From assembly GCA_031761405.1 (NCBI GenBank), contig JASEVX010000003.1:146707527-146771526 (forward strand): a stretch of 64,000 nucleotides of DNA, written 5' to 3'. Position 1 is the stretch's first letter, and each line of letters opens with the position of its first letter. The notes under the pieces were generated by a model that saw nothing but the letters and a program-made list of their open reading frames with translations, had not been told where the DNA came from and did not search any database. Below, piece by piece: positions 41,301-48,716 of this stretch. The translations under genes were made by a program, and so were the position numbers. The DNA comes from Serripes groenlandicus (taxonomy: Eukaryota > Mollusca > Bivalvia > Cardiida > Cardiidae).

Positions 41301-44300
41301 TTGGACTTGATAATATCAAGGTCGTCTGCTGACGTGATATTTCTATAGTTACTGATTTGAAAATTACTGCAGAAAAACAGTATAACAGTATAAAACAGTA
41401 AAACATTATAACAGATTGATTGATTGGGGTTTAACGCCGTTTTTAACAATTTCACAGTTATATCAAGGCGGCCAGTTTACCTACTCATGCATTTCCTGGT
41501 TTTCTCACACCAGTTCTCCACACAACAATCTTCCCAATCAACTGGCTGCTTTTCCACATGAACTTAGCCCAGTGGTGGAAGACGAATGACGCATGTCGCA
41601 TTGACTTTTGTCAATCGTCGGAAAGAAAGTTGGCCGAGCCGGGATTCGAACTCACAACCCCTGGAATGACAGCCCGCATCGCTACCGACTGAGCTACCGG
41701 GGCTCGGCTAACAGTATAACAGACAATTATTATATACAGGATGCGCGTCGGACGATACTGGATCGTATTGAATCATTTGGGTGGCATCAGTTTAACCCTT
41801 TCCCTCATATAGACGATTTATGACGCCTCGTTTTGAAGACATTATGATAATAGAAGAATTTGCTCAAAACGAGCAAGTTCTCCTTTTTTCACCATGTTTC
41901 AATTTCTGTTCAATTGTTGTGCTTTTATTTAAAGGGAGTTTCCAAACATTTCGGGTATGTTTACAAATTCGTCTACTGCAGATTTGTTGTATGTGGGAAC
42001 GGGTTAATTATATTCTCGTCCAACGAGTGGTAATACACTCATCGTGTAGAAGGCTGAATCTTGGATTGTATATAACATGTTGATGGACGGTGAAGGCTAT
42101 GATTAGCCTCTGTGGATGCACACGCTAGCCTGTGTCTACACTGTTTGCACTGTTCACAAGTCTTCAAATATGTGAACGATGGTCTAATTGTAACTTTCTT
42201 TAGAGGTCGTAATAGCGAAATATTGTGTTTTCCTAAATTTATCTACGACATTTAGTCCTTATCTTTTCAAAAATGATGATTGATTGATTTGGACTTAACG
42301 TTGTCTTTAACAATTTCATATAAGTCAAATCATGGCGGCCAGTTCACCTACTCATGTGATTCCTGGCTCTCCCACACCAGTACTCCACATACTGACGGAC
42401 TTTCAAAGCAAGCGTTTTTTGCCGTATACTCTTTTAGCACATTTGTGGAAGACTACTGACTTATCACAGGGATTTTTGTCAAACGTGAGAGATAATGTTG
42501 ACCGAGCTGGGGTTTGAACTCACAACCCTTTGATTGACAGCCTGCGTACCTACAGACAGAGCTATCACGGTTTGAGCGAAATAACTTATCGGCTAAGAAA
42601 CGCGGTTAACCTTTTCGATGCCGAATTTCCTAAAGAAGACTCTTCCATTTTCGAAATCGAGCCACACCACTTATCATTCACTTAGAATTTTGGAATATTT
42701 TGAAAACTAAAAGAAAGACAATGCTGATTTCAGGTGAGACAGCTCGTTACGAGCGACTGAATCTGTATTGTTTGCTAAAACCTCAATATCGCCATTGCCG
42801 CTGAAAAAGATAAATCTCCAACGTTCTGAGTATATATGTGTATGTATATGTATGTGTGTTATTATATGTAAGTGTATATGTATGTGTATGTATATAAATA
42901 TATGCAACCAGGTATATTTTGTAGATAAGTTTTGTGAATAAGTGTGTAAATTTTCTTTTTTCTTTCTTCTGTCTCCATAACGGAACTTACTAATTGGATT
43001 TTGGAAACAAATGGATTATAAATCATTTAAAATAATGTAAAAAAACACACACCAAAAGTCGTCTGTCGTAAGTGATCAGTTCTGTAACTACGGAAAATAA
43101 AATGGCTACTTTTCCTAGTCAATTACTATTTCCTTACAAAGAAAAGATTAGTCAGTTTCGATTATTTTATGTTTGATTTTTCTGTTGTTCTTTTTTATGT
43201 GTGTTAATTGTAATATGTGTTGTCAAAATGACAAGAAACTGTACAGTTTACGCTAACCAAATTAGTGTATATTGTCTGAGTCGAAGCTGTAGCTCCAAAC
43301 AATAATAACAACCAAAGCATCATGCGAGTGGAAGAGTTTATGAATATCCATCTTAGTGACATCGGACTCGTCGTCTAGAATATCACGCACATTGTTTTGA
43401 AAATACATTAATAACGAAATATGATTTCTTTATATAAACATGTAATTGATAAAAATACATTTATTTTCAAAACTATTTCCTGATATGCACAAAATATTTC
43501 ATATCAGGTTTTGTTTAATTCATAAAATGTGTAAAGGTATATTTTTTGTTCAATTATAAGATAGTTACTAAACCAGCATACAGCACTTTCGTTTTTGTAA
43601 AATGTTTCGTTTGGATTTTATGAAATTTTCAACATTAATCATCACCTGGTAAACAAACCAGTACTAGGCTGAGAACGGGGCCTAGGGCTCTTCATTATGA
43701 TTCCCCGTGCATACAGAAGTATGAAGCATGATTATTTAAAACGTAGATAGTTACTTTTAATATAAGATACAATCCATCACTATTAACTGTATACGAATTA
43801 ATCTTAATCGTTTCCCAAGGACAGACGACTTAAACTTTTTTTTGACAATTAGAGAAATCGCTCATAAAAAGCAAATTGTTATTTTACAACAAAGTCTGCA
43901 ACTCAGTTAGATAAGTATCCTTTATTTTAGAGTGTTCCCATAGGTTGCCTGGACGTTTCCAAAATTCGTCTGTCGCAGATTTGTTGAATGTTTGAATGGA
44001 TTAATTTGCTTTGCAAAACTTTAATCAGCAAATAGTCAAAAAATGGCCAGGATGGCGATTATTTTTTAACAAATACATATGAGCAGCGTGTGCTGATTTG
44101 GGATCCTAGTGTTCTTCGTAACGGGATTATAAAAATTGATATGAAAGGATAGGTTTTTTTTTCGCAAGAAGTTAAATCTTATTTCCTATTACATGTAAGC
44201 GGACAGTGAAGACTCGCGTAAAAACTGTGCGAAAGCGCCAACTGACGTGAGTATTCTCTGTACGCAGATGTAATAAGATCTAAATTCCCAAGACGCGTTT

Positions 44301-45872
44301 CATATTTGGCCGTCAATAAAGCCAAATATAAAATCGTAAAACTTAACCAAGTGTACGATATGCAGTGACTGAACTCTTCCAAGTTAAGATGAATAAAGAA
44401 GAATCGAAGAAAACTGTTGATGAATGAAGTTGATCGTTAACTCTTCCAAGTTTAGATATATGAAGTAGAAGCAAAGAAAACTGTTGATGATTGAAGTTGA
44501 TCCTTTGAGAGAGCGTTTAACTCTTCCAAGTTTAGATATATGAAGTAGAAGCAAAGAAAACTGTTGATGATTGAAGTTGATCCTTTGAGAGAGCGTTTAA
44601 CTCTTCCAAGTTTAGATATATGAAAAAGAAGCAAAGAAAACTGTTGATGATTGAAGTTGATCATTTGAGAGAGCGTTTAACTATTCTCAAGCTGTTGATG
44701 GATGAAATTTATCATTTGAGAGAGCGTTAATAACAATACAAAAAAAAGCAATTGCTGATTTAGTCCTTTTGAAATGACCCCAAATGTTCACCCTTCTTAT
44801 TAAAAGTTTTAGACCTGCAAACAATAATTGTAAAATGTGCCAACAGTGTATTTTAAGTCTTAAGATAAAAGTCTACTAAATGAAGAATCTGTGAATGAAA
44901 TGTTAGACGAAGATTTGTTTGGATTTCAGGAAATGATTACCGCAGACAATCCAAACTAGAAATGTCAAGCCATTTTCCACCACCGATGCCAACTCTTTTC
45001 AGCATGTTCAATACGTTGTTTTCTTACGATGTCTTTTCCCATTCCTGTTCTTGTTTAAATTATTAAACGCAAAATGTTATATCTTTATACATGTATATAT
45101 CGTTTTGTATATTATATATCTAAAACCGTCAAGGAGTCCTATATATATATATATATATATATTCAATGCATTACAAATATAAAATATATGGAAACAAAAA
45201 ATAAATAAATGAAAGCTACTGTTACAGTATCTCTCTCTCCCCCACCCCTCCTTCACGTGGCATGATATGTATTTGTTTAATTAGTTTGTACATGATATTG
45301 TAATTTTCATATCGGTCTCATTTTGAGACTTAGAAAGAATAAACGATTGAACTTGAGTAAACTCCAATAGTTACTGTTCACCTGGCTAGTAGGTTGTAGT
45401 TATTTACCGTGAAAACCGACTTCGTTGAAACAAATTCAGTTTCACTTAAAACGGTACAGCTTTGTGTCAATTGAACACAGTCCTGATGATATATTTTAGA
45501 GTCGTCTACTACAAACCAAACTTATAAAACATATGTCACGTGTGTGCAACTTAAAGCATTACTTTGACACAGGATTGGAAACATTGTTGGGAATTGAAGA
45601 CGATTCTCGTTTTGAGCAATTTCTTTTTTTCCCCTACATTTCTTTTAAATAAAAATCGTCTGCCGTAGATCTGTCAAAATTCGTCCGTATCAATCGGGAA
45701 CATACAGGATAAACTAGACGAATACAAAATACACCATATCAGATGCTACATTACCATTGTCTGGTGCGACTGTCTGTGAATTTTCAATGTCGCGTTCTAC
45801 GTTCCCAACACAACGTCCTAACAAAGTCAAAAACACAACGGCAAAAAGCACGCCTATTGATTTAAGCCCCAT
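3850..45872 (-). CDS. VWA7-like: VWA7/hemicentin-like mucin-stalked transmembrane protein (18 exons)
   Basis: Rebuilt minus-strand gene; coding exons at 45755-45872, 30363-30500, 28171-28269, 27357-27536, 25976-26106, 24704-24869, 22984-23054, 21363-21519, 19176-19348, 18222-18333, 16003-16207, 15543-15639, 14019-14260, 13104-13224, 12267-12478, 10704-10803, 5625-6885 and 3850-3974. They sum to 3,708 nt (1,235 residues plus stop), and every intron has GT/AG ends and consistent phase. Approximate residues: signal peptide 1-23; vWA-like 45-225; vWA-following beta-sandwich 226-449 (GLWQV, WDVTINAQSQVDFTYDF, PIQGRPIAG, FRVAIQGVD); Ig-like 450-549; Cys module twice, 550-670 and 671-774; Thr-rich stalk to about 1,170; transmembrane about 1,175-1,205; basic tail. 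Family placement rests on the resemblance of residues 178-450 to the same region of hemicentin and VWA7. The likely role is extracellular adhesion or matrix contact (inference). The exact start, the first intron (15 kb) and possible missed exons are the weak points. Confidence 0.8.
3998..4254 (+). mobile_element. Type-1 MITE in last intron of VWA7-like gene
   Basis: About 260 bp with inverted ends gccgtcccgcgagtaaacca / ttctcgcgggacggctcat. Interior has the conserved blocks agatcagc-tgcgcag, attccgtctcagggggata, aaaatccacaggaggcgaaa and gctgatccgggtcgatactt. Confidence 0.8.
4283..4737. mobile_element. Type-2 TTAA MITE split by a type-1 insertion
   Basis: Left end TTAACCCTTTCCTTATTACA and right end AAGAAAGGGTTAA are 455 bp apart because a type-1 element (4449-4712) sits inside. 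Confidence 0.7.
4449..4712 (+). mobile_element. Type-1 MITE nested in a type-2 MITE
   Basis: Full set of type-1 blocks between cgttccgtgagaaaaccaac and tttctcgagagacgactcag. Confidence 0.8.
4795..4935 (-). mobile_element. tRNA-derived SINE
   Basis: On the minus strand an A-box-like AATGGTAGAGCG and a B-box GGTTCGGATCCC are followed by a SINE body (tgcttaggtctcaaggaagc). The acceptor arms do not pair, so it is not a functional tRNA. Confidence 0.6.
5625..6885 (-). CDS. Exon 17: mucin-like Thr/Pro/Ser stalk and start of TM
   Basis: Acceptor CTTTACAG, donor ACAG|gtagga, phase 0 to 1; 1,261 nt, open throughout. It starts with near-pure Thr plus TTTPTTT repeats (about 6620-6885). A linker (about 6365-6620) follows, then roughly eight 19-residue repeats of the type TNPTTTNNTPTTSSTTSTK (about 5925-6365), a Ser/Pro-rich part, and NTISGSAIAIGIGAAALT, which opens the membrane segment. 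Such a stalk should be heavily O-glycosylated and hold the adhesive head away from the membrane. The valine-rich frame on the other strand is a shadow. Confidence 0.87.
7111..9404. repeat. 30-bp minisatellite, about 75 copies, in intron 16
   Basis: Unit aatctgtcactgccgactgt + acagaccctg, with a variant insert (aacccgaatatgtatacc) in the distal half. Because 30 is a multiple of 3 and the unit lacks stops in several frames, long open frames appear on both strands. None has exon boundaries that fit the gene. Confidence 0.9.
9801..10071 (+). mobile_element. Type-1 MITE
   Basis: Typical ends (ccacgagaaaaccaacatta / tggttttctcgtggtacggc) and all internal blocks; lies in intron 16. Confidence 0.8.
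10345..10535. mobile_element. Type-3 TTAA MITE
   Basis: Ends TTAACCTTTTCAGCGCC and GGCGCTTAAAGAGTTAA, TTAA at both sides; interior gtcagctcgtaacgaactgt. Confidence 0.6.
10704..10803 (-). CDS. Exon 16: Cys module copy 2, second half
   Basis: Acceptor ATATTTCAG, donor TACT|gtgagt, phase 2 to 0. TDCCHRYVAVSATDVAGNIG is a clear paralogue of the exon 14 motif. Confidence 0.85.
10860..11124 (+). mobile_element. Type-1 MITE just upstream of exon 16
   Basis: Starts atgagccatccatcgagaaa and ends ctcgcgagacggctcat, only about 57 bp from the exon 16 acceptor, with all internal blocks. Confidence 0.8.
11625..11865. mobile_element. Type-2 TTAA MITE
   Basis: Starts TTAACCCTCCATCTCCCACA; central palindrome caaaaggagaaattgct / agcaatttcttcttttg; ends GAGGGAAAGGGTTGA (right TTAA mutated). 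Confidence 0.65.
12267..12478 (-). CDS. Exon 15: Cys module copy 2, first half
   Basis: Acceptor TTGTTTTCAG, donor CGA|gtaagt, phase 0 to 2. TLGSCDQIFPCDCHNSTWRL repeats the C...C-x-C...W spacing of exon 13, with the same intron phase at the same place. Confidence 0.85.
13104..13224 (-). CDS. Exon 14: Cys module copy 1, second half
   Basis: Acceptor TATTCCAG, donor AATCAT|gtacgt, phase 2 to 0. DDCCHQTASISAIDMPGNTT carries the 'DCC...A-x-D-x-x-GN' motif shared with exon 16. N-glycosylation sites NTT and NIT are present. Confidence 0.82.
13289..13555. mobile_element. Type-2 TTAA MITE, diverged
   Basis: Starts TTAACCATTTTCTACATGCA and ends GTGAGAAACGGTTAA; lies in intron 13. A second, left-truncated copy follows at 13556-13720, ending GAGGGAAAGGGTTAA. 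Confidence 0.5.
14019..14260 (-). CDS. Exon 13: Cys module copy 1, first half
   Basis: Acceptor TTGATATAG, donor AGA|gtaagt, phase 0 to 2. PFPPTCKVIKVNGDCDIGSD, then CQCANERWSMEVEIGDVGFG; the 'PP-T-C ... G-x-C ... C-x-C ... W ... D-x-G-x-GL' pattern resembles the C-terminal region of VWA7. Paired with exon 15. Confidence 0.87.
14265..14375. repeat. Short AT-rich tandem repeat next to exon 13
   Basis: About five copies of a roughly 18-24 bp unit (ctatatcaatataaatccct) directly upstream of the exon 13 acceptor, which falls in the first copy (ctatatcaatataa at 14261). Confidence 0.65.
15543..15639 (-). CDS. Exon 12: Ig-like domain, last strands
   Basis: Acceptor GATTACAG, donor AAAAAG|gtaaag, phase 2 to 0. 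Encodes TLSITAKPYVRGHITNGQFE then RRITVVERPKK, the final strands closing the Ig-like fold. Confidence 0.8.
16003..16207 (-). CDS. Exon 11: Ig-like domain, first part
   Basis: Acceptor ACTTTTCAG, donor CAAC|gtacgt, phase 1 to 2. KIPFTVQNTGSATQDIDVEI followed by ...DAGKNSSGNFTLLA is the pattern of an Ig-like/CARDB-type strand pair; such a domain follows in VWA7 proteins. Confidence 0.87.
16511..16772 (-). mobile_element. Type-1 MITE, reverse orientation
   Basis: The internal blocks read in the opposite order from the 4.0-kb copy (catgccgcgcagg first, tgcgcaggctgatctgggtc last). Confidence 0.8.
17018..18232. repeat. 67-bp tandem array anchored on exon 10 donor
   Basis: About 18 copies of a 67-bp unit (gacctgacccatacatgtga ... 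cacaatttacctgttgta). The array runs straight into exon 10. On the minus strand every unit contains GTCTACAACAG|GTAAATTGTG, the last 11 nt of exon 10 plus its donor. Confidence 0.92.
18222..18333 (-). CDS. Exon 10: FRVAIQGVD strand
   Basis: Acceptor TACACAG, donor ACAACAG|gtaaat, phase 0 to 1. MFRVAIQGVDKSGHQFRRLQ matches the 'F-x-V-x-(A/G)-x-D-x-x-G-x-x-F-x-R' motif of the family. The donor edge is the seed of the 67-bp array in the next intron. Confidence 0.87.
19176..19348 (-). CDS. Exon 9: Ig-like strand region
   Basis: Acceptor TTTTAAG, donor AAAG|gtagta, phase 1 to 0. Encodes STVKLMVTVPQYEKVTGVST onward, ending SMFYASITVPTK, as in the hemicentin region between the beta-sandwich and the 'KVTGYD' strand. 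Its acceptor lies in the last, partial unit of a 32-bp tandem array. Confidence 0.85.
19349..21172. repeat. 32-bp AT-rich array anchored on exon 9 acceptor
   Basis: About 55 copies of acccttacattaaactttaa + atgtataaatat with length variants. The end-unit runs into exon 9; its acceptor (TTTTAAG|GGTC, minus strand) matches the TGTAAG|GGTA present in each unit. Confidence 0.92.
21363..21519 (-). CDS. Exon 8: beta-sandwich with GLWQV and DFTYDF motifs
   Basis: Acceptor AATTTCAG, donor GCAG|gtataa, phase 0 to 1. YGLWQVMKLDMNTWDVTIN, QSQVDFTYDF and PIQGRPIAG match the 'G-x-W-x-V ... S-x-x-DF-x-x-x-F ... P-x-x-G-x-P' signature after vWA in hemicentin and VWA7. This is among the strongest family evidence. 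Confidence 0.9.
22517..22780 (+). mobile_element. Type-1 MITE
   Basis: Starts gcgttccacgagaaaaccaa, ends ttcttgtgtaacggctcc, all internal blocks present. Intron 7. Confidence 0.8.
22984..23054 (-). CDS. Exon 7: short beta-sandwich exon
   Basis: Acceptor TTTTCAAAG, donor AAAG|gtaaat, phase 1 to 0; 71 nt encoding LPAAGKQESLGLTMLLLTYN. A longer competing frame across the same site is only a shadow; phase continuity with exons 6 and 8 selects this one. Confidence 0.75.
24462..24657. mobile_element. Type-2 MITE
   Basis: Starts ataaccctttcctacataca with cttcagcagacgacttt and ends gtgggaaagggataa; terminal TTAA altered. The related 25660-25891 element lies in the next intron. Confidence 0.6.
24704..24869 (-). 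CDS. Exon 6: start of beta-sandwich after vWA
   Basis: Acceptor CTTTCAG, donor ACAG|gtatgg, phase 0 to 1. FKFPVDSTMTEITVLIRT matches the 'PVD-S-x-x-E-x-T-V' strand that follows vWA in hemicentins and VWA7. Confidence 0.85.
25085..25380 (-). mobile_element. Full-length bivalve SINE
   Basis: On the minus strand: head ccgagtagctcagtcggtag, B-box-like region, body, and tail ending in ...ggcgttaaacctcaaccaat. Same family as the copies at 41413, 42279, 46618 and 61455. Confidence 0.75.
25976..26106 (-). CDS. Exon 5: end of vWA-like region
   Basis: Acceptor TTAACAG, donor AAG|gtaaca, phase 1 to 0. Encodes ...QSGGTVIVTDKNHIASVANL, the 'SGG-x-hydrophobic' strand and last helix of hemicentin/VWA7-type vWA domains. 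Confidence 0.75.
27060..27185 (-). mobile_element. tRNA(Ser/Leu)-like SINE head
   Basis: Minus strand GCTGTGGCCGAGCGGTAAAG and GGTTCGAACCCCG are good A and B boxes, but the acceptor arms do not pair and there is no tRNA 3' end. Confidence 0.5.
27357..27536 (-). CDS. Exon 4: vWA-like region with TDR strand
   Basis: Contains THVYILTDRQLREDADIG, matching the vWA strand that normally ends in TDG/TDA. Two in-frame acceptors are possible, TTGTAG (exon from 27536) or CTTAG (from 27530), differing by two codons. The donor AAAG|gtttgc is weaker than most in this gene. Phase 1 to 1. Confidence 0.7.
27603..27905. repeat. 32-bp tandem repeat upstream of exon 4
   Basis: Nine to ten copies of tattatataacagatagttt + caacatgataaa. 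Intron 3. Confidence 0.85.
27959..28014. repeat. Short near-perfect hairpin in intron 3
   Basis: Arms ttcatgcaaaacggttgtaa and ttacatccgttttgcatgaa pair with one mismatch around a loop of about ten bases. Confidence 0.6.
28171..28269 (-). CDS. Exon 3: vWA-like region, continued
   Basis: Acceptor TTATGCAG, donor CAAA|gtaagt (consensus), phase 1 to 1. Encodes FPVQQITDVLALEDFYYYQ and an acidic loop SSETDGS. The 99-bp frame joins exactly to exons 2 and 4. Confidence 0.7.
28611..28877 (-). mobile_element. Type-1 MITE, reverse orientation
   Basis: Starts gagccgtcccgcgagcaaac and ends ggttttctcttggaacagctc; somewhat diverged inside. Confidence 0.75.
28958..29968. repeat. 53-bp satellite with palindromic units, intron 2
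   Basis: About 19 copies of tggtcgtacatatgttattg + gaccagtatagtttaaac + tattctactatacac. Each unit contains ccagtatag ... ctatacactgg and the palindrome agtttaaact. Confidence 0.9.
30028..30226. mobile_element. Type-2 MITE, degenerate
   Basis: Left part agcccattcccacatacaac and right end gtagctgaaagggttaa. Confidence 0.5.
30268..30345 (-). mobile_element. tRNA-like SINE fragment
   Basis: Minus strand: AATGAGTAGAACACTAGCCT and CCCGGGTTCGAGTCC resemble A and B boxes; no paired acceptor stem. Confidence 0.45.
30363..30500 (-). CDS. Exon 2: first strand of vWA-like region
   Basis: Acceptor is a run of T ending in TAG; donor is CCAG|gtatgg; phase 1 to 1. Contains KKVLFIVNVVDLEKHRTDLD. The hydrophobic strand and following helix resemble the start of a vWA domain, but the metal-site DxSxS/DxxGS pattern is replaced by NVVDLE. 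Confidence 0.7.
30603..32345. repeat. 1.7-kb ACT/ACA trinucleotide tract
   Basis: Almost unbroken (ACT)n mixed with ACA, TCT, AGT and ATA triplets, so each strand has long serine-, valine- or threonine-only frames. It lies in intron 1, about 100 bp upstream of the exon 2 acceptor. A low-complexity AT tract follows to 32500. Confidence 0.92.
33048..33225. mobile_element. Type-2 TTAA MITE
   Basis: Starts TTAACCCTTTCCCACCTATA; central palindrome acaaaaggagaaattgctca / gagcaatatctccttttgc; right end gggaaatggttga. Confidence 0.65.
33805..34105. repeat. About 25-bp AT-rich tandem repeat
   Basis: Eleven or so copies of catttcacatttaaaactta + ttaat with small variations. Intron 1. Confidence 0.8.
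34122..34551. mobile_element. Type-2 TTAA MITE with extra internal DNA
   Basis: TTAACCCTTTCCCATGTTTA at the left and GTGGGAAAGGGTTAA at the right, 430 bp apart; about 200 bp longer than usual, so it probably holds an insertion. Confidence 0.55.
34668..34915 (+). mobile_element. Bivalve SINE
   Basis: tRNA-like start (cagtcggtcacgacgagcgc ... actcgaaccccggg) and the diagnostic tail gccgtgatataactgaagta / gaaaacggcgtccaa. Confidence 0.65.
34925..35070 (+). mobile_element. Type-1 MITE, internally deleted
   Basis: Both ends are intact (atgagtcgttccacgaag / ctcgcggaacggctcat) but the central 115 bp is missing. Confidence 0.75.
35250..35440 (-). mobile_element. SINE fragment
   Basis: The tail side (atatcacggcgaccagttcc, gtttcctggctttatcgcac) matches the full SINEs; the tRNA-like head is missing. 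Confidence 0.55.
36159..36379. mobile_element. Type-2 TTAA MITE, very similar to the 498-709 copy
   Basis: Matches the 0.5-kb copy almost throughout (cctatgacaaaaagtggaaa, cgtctgctgcagaggcgtca), with a few small indels, so the two are recent relatives. Confidence 0.75.
37118..38757. repeat. 37-bp satellite, about 44 copies, intron 1
   Basis: Unit gagtatcacagaagacagag + tatcaggacgtttttcc; starts directly after a type-2 MITE right end (taaagggttaa at about 37110). Confidence 0.92.
39030..39288 (+). mobile_element. Type-1 MITE
   Basis: Starts atgagccgttccacgaaaaa, ends tcgtggaacggctcat; intron 1. Confidence 0.8.
39705..39890 (+). mobile_element. SINE fragment
   Basis: The 3' part with acgccgttatataactggaa and gaaataggtgtaaaac; the tRNA head is not clear. 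Confidence 0.5.
41413..41708 (-). mobile_element. Full-length bivalve SINE
   Basis: Minus strand: ccggtagctcagtcggtagc head, GGTTGTGAGTTCGAATCCC B box, body, and tail ggcgttaaaccccaatcaat. Confidence 0.78.
41792..42007. mobile_element. Type-2 TTAA MITE
   Basis: TTAACCCTTTCCCTCATATA at the left, tgcagatttgttgtatgtgg and gaacgggttaa at the right. Confidence 0.65.
42279..42576 (-). mobile_element. Full-length bivalve SINE, older copy
   Basis: Same layout as 41413-41708 but more diverged; B-box region gtttgaactcacaacccttt on the plus strand. Confidence 0.7.
42606..42813. mobile_element. Type-3 TTAA MITE, diverged
   Basis: Left end TTAACCTTTTCGATGCCGAA, interior agacagctcgttacgagcga, right end cattgccgctgaaaaag. 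Confidence 0.5.
44390..44720. repeat. 80-bp tandem repeat, 3-4 copies
   Basis: Unit beginning ctcttccaagtttagatata recurs at 44441, 44521 and 44601; partial copies on both sides. Intron 1. Confidence 0.85.
45755..45872 (-). CDS. Exon 1: signal peptide
   Basis: Starts MGLKSIGVLFAVVFLTLLGR, a classic basic-hydrophobic signal peptide, with likely cleavage near CVG|N. Two in-frame ATGs lie upstream (to 45929), but starting at MGLK puts the hydrophobic core at the N-terminus. It ends CAATG|gtaatg in phase 1, which joins cleanly to exon 2 as a Val codon. Confidence 0.75.
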
Positions 45873-46617
45873 TCTATCGAAATGAAAAGTAATATCCATC
45901 GAATATAAAGGCGATGTCTGCGATAACAACTGCAGCTTGAAGTATCTACTAGTTATTCCCGAAAATAAAACTGAGTAAATATAAGTACATAGTTTACGAA
46001 ACTGGTGGCAACTGTCGAACGTTTACTAATGGAAAAGGAACGTATTTTGTGGACATTTAAAGATATACATTCAAGTGGGGGGACAAACTCTCGTGGGATG
46101 ACTCGATGTTGATTGGCTGAATTTTGGACACGTGGACTCCTCAAACCCTTTACTCGTTATTTTACAATTCTTCCTGTTTGTTTGAACTACAGTTGTTGCT
46201 ATTACGATGGCTTGCGGACACCGTGTGAGCTGTGTCAAATGAAAATCGACATGCTGTTTCGAAAACATTAACCCTTTGACAACTGGAACCAATGTTGTTA
46301 TGATTTAGCCTTTAATTCGAATCCTCAACTCAACAGTTTTGTTCTAATGTTCCTATAATTGGCTCTGAAGTCTTCCAAATACAAAGCTTGACAAGTTCAT
46401 TTTAAAAATTCCACATTAAACGGATACACGTATAATCAAATTAGCGTCCCATCTGTCCTCCATAAACTTCAAGTAGGAGTGCACGCCTCGATGTCGAACA
46501 GTGAATATTCTACTCAGATTGTGCGGAGGCGTAATCTGATCTCAATCTTCGTTGGTCGGCGATTCTCGAAGGTCAGATAACGTTTGACTTAATTAATTTA
46601 ACCTGCCTCATATTCCT

Positions 46618-46890
46618 AGAGAAACGCCGAGCCCTGGTAGCGACGCAGGCTGACAATACCGGGGTTGTGAGTTCTAACATAAGCTCGGTCAACATTCCTT
46701 CCGACCTTTGACAAAAGCGGATGTGACAAGCGTCAATCGTTTCTCATCCTTGGGCTAAAAGTATGTGTGGAAAAGCAGCCGGTTGCTTTGAAAGACTGCT
46801 GTGTGGAGTACTGGTGTGATAACGCCAGGAAATGCATGCGTAGGTGAATTGGTCGCCTTGGTAAGACTGAACAATGGTAGAAAACGAGGC
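46618..46890 (+). mobile_element. Bivalve SINE upstream of the VWA7-like gene
   Basis: Plus strand: gccctggtagcgacgcaggc head, ggttgtgagttctaac B-box-like, and a degenerate tail. Confidence 0.65.
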
Positions 46891-48716
46891 TAAACGGAAA
46901 CCAATCAAAGTCAACTGAATAAAACAGAATTTGTCTTGTCAATTGTTTATAACAAAAACTATAAAGAGAAACAATTCAATAATTAGTTCGGTAAACGGGA
47001 AACTGACAATAACTTTTTAATTTGATGAAAACATATTTATGTCATATATCATAATATATATGCGGAGCGCTCTGTGTTAACCAACCTTTGAGCATGTGCA
47101 ACCAGTGTAGATCCCGTGCTGTCTGATCTGGATCTGTATTGTTGGCCATCTAGCCATAGAATAAATCAAGGAACTTCTGTAAATCAGAATCCATATGGAG
47201 CATTAGCATGGTTGCGCGGGCAGGTTTCACCCCCCCCCCCCCCCCCACGTGTAATAACTACGGAAAGGTTAGTTGTTATGGAGCATCGCTTATATTTGCA
47301 TCAGGATAGGATCAGGTTGATATTGCCGAGTAATACAGAAATCTAAATTTAGAATATCCAAGGTGATATACAAAATGACAACTTTTCTTTTCAAGTAGCT
47401 TAATACCCCACTGAATATTTCGAGTGAGATAAATTGATTTGAGTAGAAAAAAGTTGGATTAAAAGCGAAACCTGTTTGGCCCTAAATGGACTTGAAGCCG
47501 ATAATAAATGATATACAAGTGGGGCCCACTGGGGGGTTTATTGGTTTACATTTATTGAAATATGACAAATACGAATATTCATTGTAATCCATTACCTAAA
47601 ATAGTAATACAGATTGTTTTTCTCAAATCGAACGCAACGAACAAAAACGGCGAAAGTCTGGCCAAAGTTTATTTCACACAGAGTAGAACATATACTGTGA
47701 CAATACAGATATTTGTAATATAAGTATTCATTTTTGTCCACGATGTTTTCTGATGTCTTCATAAGCAAATCTGGTTAAAAGTCGATTCTTCGGGAAAACC
47801 AACTCGGGGTTAATAATGTTTGTCTAATAAAAAAAGGAGATTTAAAATCATCTTTAATATTGAGTATGAACATTTACTTCAAAGCAAATGACCTAAGTGC
47901 AATTAAGTGCATTTTGATGTCTTAATTTGTCTTTATCTTTCAAAATCCTTCAAATTAACATTTCTTGTGTGCTTAATGTGCATTTGTACAGTCATTTAAA
48001 TCTTGAAAACTGGGATGGCTTCTTCTGGGCGATATCGCTTCTTCGCAATTTACGACTAATGAAACCGCGAAACTTAATCTTGCACTTGTGCATGATATTC
48101 ACTTTTCACTTATCAGTCACTCATGGGTTTAAAGCAAGACGTCATAAATTTCTTAATTGAAATCTAAAATTGTATATACAGTCGAACCTCTGTTTCTCGA
48201 ACTAAATAGTTCGACCTATCAACAGTTCGACATATTCAATATTGGACGGTACGGTGTAGAAGAAGTGTTTTATCCTGACTATATATCCTTTATAGTCGTG
48301 GATACATATAGTTTGTGTGATCGAAATAAAAACGCATAAGTAAGACTACCGGTATATATCCTTTTGATCGCAGACACATTTATCATGTGGACATTTAAAA
48401 ACTACTTTATTATCCACATTGTTAATTATATATCTTTATTAAATACATATATCAATCAATTTTGCCAATGAAATAAGGAATGCGCATTGTTTATCTACAA
48501 GCCGCTCGAATCAAAGCATGCAGGTAAAATAAAACTTGCATAATAGCGTTTAGACTTTTCTGACATTATTTAGGTTTATAAAAAACAATGCAATTGCAAA
48601 CAGCTTATGTGGTATCTAACAGTAACACATCATTCTTAAAGTTCTCATTTAGGGTAATGTCAGAGCTCTAGATAAGGGGCATTTTTAGGTTCTAAAATCC
48701 TTATTTTACATTCAAA

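Larger units (their letters stand above)
30501..45754 (-). other. Intron 1 of the VWA7-like gene (15 kb)
   Basis: Filled with the ACT tract, 25-, 37- and 80-bp arrays, type-1/2/3 MITEs and SINEs listed separately. I found no further exon here with conserved splice sites and matching phase, though a short one could be missed. Confidence 0.6.

Noticed and set aside
47229..47246. Run of C residues
   Set aside because: Simple homopolymer; no associated structure or gene.
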